DNA from: Alistipes sp.
GTDB lineage: Bacteria; Bacteroidota; Bacteroidia; Bacteroidales; Rikenellaceae
Length of the DNA: 56,368 nucleotides
Direction of reading: 5' to 3'
Assembly: GCA_017451685.1 (NCBI GenBank)
Contig: JAFTNV010000038.1
Location: forward strand, 1-56,368
In this document: piece after piece, positions 49,980 through 56,368 of the stretch
How positions within the stretch are numbered: position 1 is the first letter of the stretch
Layout: each line of letters starts with the position of its first letter
The notes under the pieces: generated by a model
Database searches by the model: none
Told to the model about the DNA's origin: nothing
What the model saw: only the letters and a program-made list of their open reading frames with translations
Position numbers and translations under genes: made by a program

Positions 49980-51023
49980 TTACTTGATGTGCTCCGCGAG
50001 AATCTTTTCTACATCCTCACCGCGCAAGCTCTTCGCTACGAGCTTACCCTCGGGCGAGTAGAGGAAGTTCGCAGGGATGGCGTTCACGTTGAGGTGCTCG
50101 GCAACGCTCCATGCGCCCTCCGTATCCGTGCCCCACACGTTCACCCACGTCATATTGTTATCCTCGAGGAACTGCTTCCACTTATCCTCCGTGCCATTAC
50201 GGTCGAACGACACGCCATATATCTCGAGGCCCTTGGGCGCAAACTTCTCGTATGCAGCAACGAGGTAGGGAATCTCGCCACGGCAGGGGCCGCACCACGT
50301 AGCCCAGAAGTCTACGAGCACCCACTTGCCACTCTTGCACAACTCGGCAACGCTCACCATCTCGCCCTCGGTGTTCGGCAGAACGATATCCTGGAGGTCG
50401 GCGCCGATAGCCGTATTCTTGATGTTCTTAATCTGCGCGGCGTAGCTCTCGTACATGGGCTGATTAGCAAGGCTCTTGTCGAGCGAGTTGAACAACTCTA
50501 CAAAGTGCTCGTCGAGCGAGCCTACCATGGCGTAGTAGCGTAGGAAGTGCAAGCCGCAGAGATTGTCGCGGTTGGCAGCAACGACCTCGTCAACGAGGGC
50601 GATGATATCCTCCTCAGTGGCATCCTCGCGCATGAATATCTCGCCAAGGCGCTCCTCGGCAGCCATGATTATGTCCTGAGTCTTAGAGCCCTCGATATCG
50701 AAGTTGTAGGCCTCCTCGTCGAAGTCGATGGCGATGTCGTTGCCATCAATGGCGATGAAGGCGACGTCGTTGCCGTCGACGTTGAGCAGCACGAAGGTGT
50801 CACCCTCGAGCTCCACCTCGGCGCTGAAGCACATATCCTTGTCGAGCGTAGTCTCGGCCAGAGTGTCCTCACCCTCGCCATAGACGCTCAGTGTCACGAT
50901 GTTACCCTCAACGAAGGGCGTGCCGTTAAGGTCGCCCGTGATTGTTATCTTCTTTGCGGCATCGCCACCGGCGCAGCCTGCCATAAGCGCCATGGCGCCT
51001 ATCAATGTCATCAGTCTGTTCAT
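49980..51023 (-). CDS. TlpA/ResA-like thioredoxin-fold lipoprotein with DUF4369-type N-terminus
   Basis: A 347-residue envelope thiol-disulfide protein. The lipobox LMAGC puts the lipid on Cys17. The N-terminal region (about 25-130) is a beta-rich DUF4369-like domain, with an acidic central part. The C-terminal thioredoxin domain begins near VLPNTEGEMVSVAELC and carries WATWCGPC at about 241-248, so both catalytic cysteines are present. This DUF4369-thioredoxin combination is very common in Bacteroidetes. It likely reduces or isomerises periplasmic disulfides. It is last in a run with ruvC, lpxD and coaD and has its own terminator. Confidence 0.9.
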   Translation of the reverse strand: MNRLMTLIGAMALMAGCAGGDAAKKITITGDLNGTPFVEGNIVTLSVYGEGEDTLAETTLDKDMCFSAEVELEGDTFVLLNVDGNDVAFIAIDGNDIAIDFDEEAYNFDIEGSKTQDIIMAAEERLGEIFMREDATEEDIIALVDEVVAANRDNLCGLHFLRYYAMVGSLDEHFVELFNSLDKSLANQPMYESYAAQIKNIKNTAIGADLQDIVLPNTEGEMVSVAELCKSGKWVLVDFWATWCGPCRGEIPYLVAAYEKFAPKGLEIYGVSFDRNGTEDKWKQFLEDNNMTWVNVWGTDTEGAWSVAEHLNVNAIPANFLYSPEGKLVAKSLRGEDVEKILAEHIK

Positions 51024-51046
51024 AGTCTATACGTGTTAAGTTGTTT

Positions 51047-51661
51047 CTATTTTGTCTTTATCCTCTCGGGGTTCGACCTTACGAAGGCCTCCCACGAGGA
51101 GCTGCCACATCGCGCCTTGCTGCCGCCACCTAAGCCCTTGCGGTGCTCTCCTGCTGTGGCGCGCGTGAGCATGTTGGAGGTGGTAAACCAGTGACATAGC
51201 GCCACGGCCATGCCATCCGTAGCATCCATCTTGCGCGGCTTGTAGTCGGTGCCGAGGATGGAGTTTATCATCACGGCCACCTGCTCCTTCGAGGCCAATC
51301 CTCGCCCTGTTATCGCCTGCTTGATGCGTGAGGGCGCATACTCGGCAATCGTCGCACCCTCCGAGGCGCTGAGCACCGCAGCGATGGCGACACCCTGTGC
51401 TCGGCCGAGCTTCAACATCGACTGTACGTTCTCGCCAAAGAAGGGCGACTCGAAGGCTACCTCCGTGGGGCGATACTCCGTCGTGAGGCTCTGCACGCGC
51501 TCGAAGATGTAGCGTAGCTTCTGGTGTGCATCCTTAATCTTATGTAGGTCTACCTCGCCCATGACCAATGCCTCGGGCTTGCCACCGCGTATCTCGATAA
51601 CGCCGTAGCCCATGTAGTTGGTTCCCGGGTCTATGCCCATTATGCGCACCGTGTCGCTCAC
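51047..51661 (-). CDS. ruvC: Holliday junction endonuclease RuvC
   Basis: Resolves Holliday junctions with RuvAB. The family core is intact: the first catalytic Asp is Asp11 in RIMGIDPGTNYMGYGVIE, then Glu in AFESPFFGENVQSMLKLGRAQGVAIA, and ATDGMAVALCHW with the last acidic residues. At 204 residues it has a C-terminal tail (about 40 residues, Lys/Arg/Gly-rich, EHRKGLGGGSKARCGSSSWEAF) beyond the usual 170-190. It sits 1 base after lpxD. Confidence 0.93.
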   Translation of the reverse strand: MSDTVRIMGIDPGTNYMGYGVIEIRGGKPEALVMGEVDLHKIKDAHQKLRYIFERVQSLTTEYRPTEVAFESPFFGENVQSMLKLGRAQGVAIAAVLSASEGATIAEYAPSRIKQAITGRGLASKEQVAVMINSILGTDYKPRKMDATDGMAVALCHWFTTSNMLTRATAGEHRKGLGGGSKARCGSSSWEAFVRSNPERIKTK

Positions 51662-51662
51662 C

Positions 51663-52694
51663 TTACTCCTCGAGTTTCGTTAGGCGCTTCTCCATCTCGC
51701 GCATCTTCTGTGCCATGTCGGGGAGCTGGCGGAAGATGGCAAACGAACGGTGATACTGCATGCCGGGGAGGGCGGGGTAGCCGAAGCGTATCTCGTCGTC
51801 ACCCACATTCTTGTCTATGCCCGACTTCGAGCCTATCTTCACGCGGTCGCCTATGGTCACATGGTCGGCAACGCCCACCTGTCCTGCCACGAAGCAGTTG
51901 GCACCCACCTTCGATGTGCCGGCAATGCCCACCTGTGCCGACATCACGGTGTTGGCACCTATCTCCACGTTGTGACCTATCTGTATGAGGTTGTCGAGCT
52001 TCACGCCACTGCGTATGATCGTCGCGTCGGTCTTTGCGCGGTCGATGCAGGTGTTGGCGCCAAGCTCCACGTTATCCTCGATGATTACGTTGCCCAGCTG
52101 CGGAATCTTGGCAAATGTGCCATCCTCCTTCGGTGCGAAGCCGAAGCCATCGGCGCCGAGCACCACGCCAGCATGTATGATGCAGTTCTTGCCTATCACC
52201 GTGCCCTCGTAAATCTTCACGCCAGGGTATATCTTCGTGCCCTCGCCAATCGTCACGTTGTCGCCCACGTAGCACTGCGGGTATAGCTGCACGTTGTTGC
52301 CAACCTTTGCCGTTGACTCGATGACGGTAAAGTCACCCACGTAGCAGTTGTCGCCAAGTGTGGCGCCCTCGTGTATCGAGGCGAGCTTCGATATGCCGGT
52401 CTTCTGGGGGCGTGTGGCGTTGTACATCTCGAGGAGGTTGAGCACACACTGGCCTACGTTCTCGACCTTTATGAGTGTTGTCTTAACCTCGCCCTTGGGC
52501 TCGAAGGTGTTGTCTACCAAGACGATGCTCGCCTCGGTGGTGTATACATACTGTTCGTACTTAGGGTTTGTGAGGTAGGCTAACGAGCCCGCCTTGCCGC
52601 CGTCGATAGACGACACCGTAGATACGGTAGCGCCCTTGTCGCCGACGATTGTTCCGCCGAGTAATCCGGCAATCATCTCTGCTGTAAACTGCAT
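51663..52694 (-). CDS. lpxD: UDP-3-O-acylglucosamine N-acyltransferase
   Basis: Adds the N-linked acyl chain in the third step of lipid A synthesis. The 343 residues are standard. The N-terminal uridine-binding domain (about 1-100) is followed by many left-handed beta-helix hexapeptide repeats (for example [45 protein letters not shown]), with the catalytic His in [10 protein letters not shown]. The C-terminal helical arm ends [13 protein letters not shown]. With lpxB at 35.9 kb it makes two lipid A genes in this window. Confidence 0.95.
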   Translation of the reverse strand: MQFTAEMIAGLLGGTIVGDKGATVSTVSSIDGGKAGSLAYLTNPKYEQYVYTTEASIVLVDNTFEPKGEVKTTLIKVENVGQCVLNLLEMYNATRPQKTGISKLASIHEGATLGDNCYVGDFTVIESTAKVGNNVQLYPQCYVGDNVTIGEGTKIYPGVKIYEGTVIGKNCIIHAGVVLGADGFGFAPKEDGTFAKIPQLGNVIIEDNVELGANTCIDRAKTDATIIRSGVKLDNLIQIGHNVEIGANTVMSAQVGIAGTSKVGANCFVAGQVGVADHVTIGDRVKIGSKSGIDKNVGDDEIRFGYPALPGMQYHRSFAIFRQLPDMAQKMREMEKRLTKLEE

Positions 52695-52717
52695 AGTTGG
52701 GTTGTATTACTTTTTAG

Positions 52718-53197
52718 TTATTCGTTTTCGGTGTAGTTGTCGAGCGCTATGCCCTCGGGCATCAGCTCCGCGACATCGTGGTTGAAGGCGCGCAACTCGC
52801 GCACGAGCGACGACGATATGTGCTCCACCTCGGCCGGTGCCATGAGTATCACGGTGCTGAGGTCGGGGTATATGTAGCGGTTGGCGCGCTCCATCGTGCG
52901 CTCATACTCGAAGTCTATGGCATTGCGCACGCTGCGTATAATCACCTTGGCGCCTTGGCGTCGCGCCTCGTCGCCCGTGAGCGAGGAGTATACCGTGACC
53001 TCCACGCGCTCGTTACCGCGATATACATCTTGGATAAGCCTCCTGCGCGCCTCGGGCGTGAGCATGCCACGCTTCTCGGTGTTGTGACCTATGGCTATGA
53101 CGACCTTGTCGAAGATGCTGAGTGCCTCGTCGACGATGGCCTTGTGGCCACGGGTGAAGGGGTCGAACGACCCAGGAAATATAGCTATGCGCTCCAT
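52718..53197 (-). CDS. coaD: Phosphopantetheine adenylyltransferase
   Basis: Penultimate step of coenzyme A synthesis. The 159 residues are typical. The nucleotidyltransferase motif FPGSFDPFTRGHKA (with His18) is at the N-terminus, and the C-terminal EVEHISSSLVRELRAF (the ISSS motif) is diagnostic. A TATCTTTG -7 box on the minus strand lies at 53219-53226. Confidence 0.95.
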   Translation of the reverse strand: MERIAIFPGSFDPFTRGHKAIVDEALSIFDKVVIAIGHNTEKRGMLTPEARRRLIQDVYRGNERVEVTVYSSLTGDEARRQGAKVIIRSVRNAIDFEYERTMERANRYIYPDLSTVILMAPAEVEHISSSLVRELRAFNHDVAELMPEGIALDNYTENE

Positions 53198-53218
53198 ACC
53201 TATTTATATATAATCCCA

Positions 53219-53226
53219 CAAAGATA
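53219..53226 (-). promoter_or_regulatory. -7 box for coaD
   Basis: TATCTTTG on the minus strand, 22 bases before the coaD start. No clear -33 box. Confidence 0.5.
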
Positions 53227-53382
53227 GTGAAATTTTACGAAAACCGAAATTTTGATAATGTAAACGCCCAAAATATGATGAATCTCGATATGGACTTTAC
53301 GGGGAATAATCACCCTCATTGTACGCGAATATTTATGTATATGTAAAATTGGTATAAAATTTTTAAGGCGCAAATATGCTGC

Positions 53383-53425
53383 GGGGGGGGGTAAATCACT
53401 GAATATCAAAAAAATACCCCCCCCC
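53383..53425. repeat. Paired homopolymer tracts G9 and C9 upstream of the fimbria-like operon
   Basis: Nine G (53383-53391) followed by TA, and TA followed by nine C (53417-53425), form an 11-bp inverted repeat with 21 bases between. Long homopolymers of this kind are prone to length change by slippage. They lie about 25-67 bases upstream of the -33 box of the operon that begins at 53563. The rest of 53198-53562 is AT-rich with no gene that I can support. Confidence 0.7.
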
Positions 53426-53449
53426 TGTGCGAAAAAATACAAAAAATGT

Positions 53450-53482
53450 TTTGTAATTCTGATATAATTTTTCGTATATTTG
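53450..53482 (+). promoter_or_regulatory. Promoter of the fimbria-like operon
   Basis: TTTG (53450-53453), 21 bases, and TATATTTG (53475-53482) fit the consensus, about 80 bases before the start codon. Confidence 0.78.
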
Positions 53483-53562
53483 TGGTGAAAATATCCTCGT
53501 TTGTGTGGATTATTATGTAAACAAGGCAAACAGAAAAATAGAAAAACCCTAACTCGTATCTG

Positions 53563-54894
53563 ATGCCTATCAGGAGGTACAGCATATTGCTCACTCTGTT
53601 TCTATTAGTTATAGGAACCGCACGGGCGCAAGAGTGTAGTACGGAAACCGGTTGCGAAACCCGCTTTGGCGGTGTTATCGAGGCCGGTGATACGAGTGTG
53701 CACCAGCGCGAGCGCAAGAGGATAAGTAATATCGAGGTACACTTCAAATTCGATAATTATGACATCGACTTGCAATACATGGGTAATGGTGCCTCGTTGC
53801 ATAAATTCTCACGCACGATAGACTCCATCGGCCTCTCTCGCATTGACTCTGTTGTCGTTGTGTCGAAGTCTTCGCCCGAGGGTGTCTACGAGCACAACGT
53901 GATGTTGGCAAAGAGGAGGGCAAAGACAATGCATAATTATCTGCTCGAGCACCATCCCGAACTCTCGGATCGCCTCTATGTGCGTGGCGACACAGAGTCG
54001 TGGCCGGAGCTGCGCGACTATGTCGTGCGCGATACGCTGATGAAGCAGTCGACAATAGAGAGGGTGCTCGCCGTCATTGATGCCGATGTAAACCGAGGTA
54101 CGAAGAAGTGGCGTATGGAGCAGTTGCCCATATACCGCTACCTGCGCGCCACGTATTACCCTCTGTTGCGTAACTCCTCATTCTTTATATTATATTACGA
54201 GGACAAGGCCGTTGTGTTCGAGCCTGTCGAGGGTGTCGATGTGGAGCACGCTACCCCGGCGCTTGACAACGAGCCTAAGATTGAGCCTAAGAGCTTCGCG
54301 CTGAAGCCCTCGTCGGTGGCCGCAGCACCACAAGGTGTCGATACGGAGATGTGGAGCCGTAAGTTGCACGTCAAGAGCAACGCCTTAGGTTGGGGCTTCG
54401 CCATCACCAACGCTGCTGTGGAGGTCGACATCATGAAGCATCTGTCGGTGTCGGTGCCCCTATACTACTCGGCATATAACTACTTCACCGAGACCATGAA
54501 GTTCCGTACGCTTGCCGTGCAGCCCGAGTTGCGCTACTGGTTTAAGGAGAACAACCAGAAGTTCTTCGTTGGCGCCCACTTCGGCTATGCGCAGTATAAC
54601 CTCGCCGTAGATGGCGACTACCGCTATCAGGATCATGGCGGTAACACCCCGCTTCTGGGTGGTGGTCTTAGCGTGGGCTATCGTATGCCCATAGCGAAGA
54701 ACAACAAGTGGCACGTGGAGTTCACAGTGGGTGCCGGAGTGTATAGGCTCCACTACGATAAGTTCTACAACACGCCCGATACGAAGGACGGTATGTTCGT
54801 AGAGAGCGTAAAGAGGACATATTGGGGCATTGACAACGTGGCGGTGTCGTTCTCCTATTCGTTTGACCTTAAGAAGAAAGGAGGCAAGCGATGA
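53563..54894 (+). CDS. OmpA-like/DUF3575 exported protein, fimbria-associated
   Basis: A 443-residue exported protein: signal peptide cleaved after the Ala-rich TARA (about residue 22), an OmpA-like periplasmic domain at about 45-170 (VVVVSKSSPEGVYEHNVMLAKRRAKTMHNYLLEHHPEL), and a C-terminal DUF3575 beta-barrel-like domain (LGWGFAITNAAVEVDIMKHLSVSVPLYYSAYNYF..., ending SFDLKKKGGKR). In Bacteroidales such proteins usually accompany fimbrial (FimA/Mfa1-type) genes. The next gene overlaps its stop by 4 bases, as part of an operon. Confidence 0.78.
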   Translation: MPIRRYSILLTLFLLVIGTARAQECSTETGCETRFGGVIEAGDTSVHQRERKRISNIEVHFKFDNYDIDLQYMGNGASLHKFSRTIDSIGLSRIDSVVVVSKSSPEGVYEHNVMLAKRRAKTMHNYLLEHHPELSDRLYVRGDTESWPELRDYVVRDTLMKQSTIERVLAVIDADVNRGTKKWRMEQLPIYRYLRATYYPLLRNSSFFILYYEDKAVVFEPVEGVDVEHATPALDNEPKIEPKSFALKPSSVAAAPQGVDTEMWSRKLHVKSNALGWGFAITNAAVEVDIMKHLSVSVPLYYSAYNYFTETMKFRTLAVQPELRYWFKENNQKFFVGAHFGYAQYNLAVDGDYRYQDHGGNTPLLGGGLSVGYRMPIAKNNKWHVEFTVGAGVYRLHYDKFYNTPDTKDGMFVESVKRTYWGIDNVAVSFSYSFDLKKKGGKR

Positions 54895-55988
54895 GACGAT
54901 TCCTGCATACGCTCATGTGTCTTATGCTCATTGCATTTGCCGGTTGCGATGTGCATGAGTTCCCGTCGGAGCACTACGATAAGGTGGCGTTCCAGCTGCA
55001 CCTCGACTTCGATACGGAGATGCCCCTGCATAAGGAGGTGGCATATACCCGTAATGGTGAGTTGGAGACTAAGGGCGTGGTCGAGCATCACGACATTCGT
55101 TATACGATTAAGGCCTATCGTACCGATAATGTTGAGGGCGAAAATCGTGTTGAGGATGCTACGTTCGTATTCACGAAGCACGACGCCACAGATCTGAACT
55201 ACACGGCCAATCTGTACCTTTCGGAGGGTACATACGACTTTAGGGTGTGGGCCGACTATGTCGATGTGGATAGCACCGACGATAAGTATTACAACACTGA
55301 GGACTTCGCGGCTATCATCCTCGCCGACAAGGATAATCACTCGGGTAGCAACGACTATCGCGATGCCTTCCGTGGCTATGCTACGGCAACGGTAATGAAC
55401 CCCGCATATTATACGGGCCCCATCCTCGACACCATAAATAATGAGGCTACGGCCGAGATGAAGCGCCCGATGGGTAAGTTCAAGTTCGTATCTACCGATG
55501 TGGAGGTCTTCCTCAGCCGTGTGGCTCAGATGATGAAGGAGCGCGGCATGCTTATGAATGTCGAGTTGGATTCCGACCCACGTGCGGCATACGAGCAGTT
55601 GTTGCAGAGCATCGACCTGGGCGACTTCTACGTTGTCTTCCGCTATAACTACTTCATGCCCCGCGAGTTTAATATGTTTACCGACAAGCCGGGCGACTCG
55701 TGGACGGGCATGTCGTTCGTCAGCCGCATGTATGCCGAGGACGAGAAGGAGATGACCCTCGGTTACGACTACGTATTCGTTAACGGCACGGAGACGACCC
55801 TCGCAATATCGGTCGAGGTGTATAACCGCGAGGGTGAGCTTATGTCATCGTCGAATCCCGTGAATGTGCCCATCGTGCGTAGCAAGCTTACGGTAGTCAA
55901 GGGTGAGTTCCTCACGTCGAAGGCTACGGGTGGCGTTACGATAAACCCGGGATACGATGGCGACGATTATAACATAGAGATATATTAA
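54891..55988 (+). CDS. Lipoprotein of a fimbria-like operon (possible FimB/Mfa2-type or accessory subunit)
   Basis: A 365-residue lipoprotein with lipobox FAGC (Cys19). The mature part is beta-rich; it has no catalytic motif. The arrangement, a lipidated beta-sandwich protein between a DUF3575 protein and a pilin-like lipoprotein, fits an accessory or anchor subunit of FimA-type fimbriae. I am not sure of the exact family (possible DUF5119-, FimB/Mfa2- or DUF6562-like). Start ATGA overlaps the upstream stop, so translation is coupled. Confidence 0.6.
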   Translation: MRRFLHTLMCLMLIAFAGCDVHEFPSEHYDKVAFQLHLDFDTEMPLHKEVAYTRNGELETKGVVEHHDIRYTIKAYRTDNVEGENRVEDATFVFTKHDATDLNYTANLYLSEGTYDFRVWADYVDVDSTDDKYYNTEDFAAIILADKDNHSGSNDYRDAFRGYATATVMNPAYYTGPILDTINNEATAEMKRPMGKFKFVSTDVEVFLSRVAQMMKERGMLMNVELDSDPRAAYEQLLQSIDLGDFYVVFRYNYFMPREFNMFTDKPGDSWTGMSFVSRMYAEDEKEMTLGYDYVFVNGTETTLAISVEVYNREGELMSSSNPVNVPIVRSKLTVVKGEFLTSKATGGVTINPGYDGDDYNIEIY

Positions 55989-56029
55989 CAATTAACCATA
56001 AAATCATTAACTATTAAAAACATTTCATT

Positions 56030-56368
56030 ATGACAAAGAAAATTTTGTTTGGAATGGTTGCGGCAACGATGATGTTTGCCACATCATGTCAGAATGAACC
56101 CGAGGTCGTCAACAATGTTGATGAGACTGCTCAGGTTACATTTGCAGTGGGTACTCCCGAGATTGCTACCCGTGCATTCAGCGATGGCCTGACGGCTACC
56201 GTATTGCAGTATGCTGTATACGATGCAGCGGGCAACGAGTTGACCGACCTTACGGTAACAGATGCCGAGATTCACGGCTCAACAACCGTAAATCTTCACC
56301 TTACTACGGGTAACACCTACTCAGTTATCTTCTGGGCAGCAGCTGAGAATGCTCCCTACACCGTAGAC
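56030..56368 (+). CDS. DUF6562-type fimbrillin-like lipoprotein, 5' part
   Basis: Runs off the right end of the window after 113 codons, with no stop. It has a lipoprotein signal with ATSC (Cys20) and then a short linker before a beta-rich body (SDGLTATVLQYAVYDAAGNELTDL). Arg48 in EIATRAF would suit propeptide cleavage as in type V (FimA) pilins, but that is inference. It begins 41 bases after the previous gene and is probably the main structural subunit of this operon. Confidence 0.65.
   Translation, partial: MTKKILFGMVAATMMFATSCQNEPEVVNNVDETAQVTFAVGTPEIATRAFSDGLTATVLQYAVYDAAGNELTDLTVTDAEIHGSTTVNLHLTTGNTYSVIFWAAAENAPYTVD

Noticed and set aside
53383-53425. Invertible promoter flanked by the G9/C9 repeat
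   Set aside because: The repeat encloses only 21 bases, none of which contains TTTG or TAnnTTTG; the promoter lies outside it.
53200-53529. Minus-strand ORF upstream of the fimbria-like operon
   Set aside because: It crosses the G9/C9 tracts and the promoter and has a low-complexity product.

Overview
The window is a stretch of a Bacteroidales chromosome. Evidence: many upstream regions carry the Bacteroidetes-type promoter (TTTG, about 19-21 bases, then TAnnTTTG); 3' ends are rich in inverted repeats; and the gene content is typical of the group (S46 dipeptidyl-peptidase, FTCD-type formiminotransferase-cyclodeaminase, TPR-membrane-HTH regulator, DUF3575/DUF6562 fimbria-like proteins, type B L31). 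The GC-rich coding style and the gene mix suggest a gut Rikenellaceae such as Alistipes or a close relative; this is inference. Almost all of the window is ordinary, tightly packed chromosome. I see no insertion sequence, prophage or CRISPR array.

Layout. 0.2-1.1 kb: a BASS-family transporter on the minus strand. 1.3-8.2 kb: a plus-strand run dapB, lepB, yigZ-like, uvrA and an M16 peptidase, then an O-methyltransferase. 8.9-10.3 kb: an SPFH/NfeD membrane pair on the minus strand. 10.6 kb: a Dabb protein. 11.0-17.5 kb: a complete histidine-utilisation operon (ftcD-fchA fusion, hutU, hutH, hutI) giving glutamate and 5,10-methenyl-THF. 17.9-20.8 kb: a three-gene redox cassette (steroid 5-alpha-reductase homologue, Old Yellow Enzyme-type reductase, short-chain dehydrogenase) followed by an AsmA-like protein and an FKBP lipoprotein. 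It resembles the gut Bacteroidales cassette that reduces 3-oxo-delta4 steroids and bile acids to allo/iso forms. 24.3-24.9 kb: a highly structured non-coding stretch and two tRNA-Pro genes. 24.9-26.9 kb: a YhcC-like radical SAM gene and tsaD on the minus strand. 27.0-35.3 kb: tamB, exbB, exbD, tonB-like, DUF1573, a metallo-hydrolase and trmD, an envelope/energisation operon.

35.4-44.5 kb is mostly minus strand: FAH-family gene, lpxB, an AraC regulator diverging from a small 11-residue-repeat protein, a DPP11-type S46 peptidase, maf, fabD, a GNAT acetyltransferase and a ROK regulator. 44.7-46.8 kb: a one-component membrane regulator (TPR, membrane helix, HTH) with a small lipoprotein. 47.0-53.2 kb: corA, mqnA, rpmE2 (type B), tRNA-Arg, a TlpA-like lipoprotein, ruvC, lpxD and coaD. 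53.6 kb to the end: the start of a fimbria-like surface operon (OmpA/DUF3575 protein, lipoprotein, DUF6562-type subunit cut by the window edge), preceded by paired G9/C9 tracts and a good promoter.

The most unusual signals are non-coding. Three intergenic elements (10867-10992, 17524-17656, 49455-49583) share a conserved TGATA/TCTGA internal-loop frame whose flanking arms differ in sequence but stay complementary within each copy. Another repeat (1-205 and 46824-46990) is 75/77 identical over its 3' part. The 24425-24649 region folds on paper into a hairpin, a candidate pseudoknot and a four-way junction with two G(CUUG)C loops. All structures were worked out by eye; no folding or database search was run.
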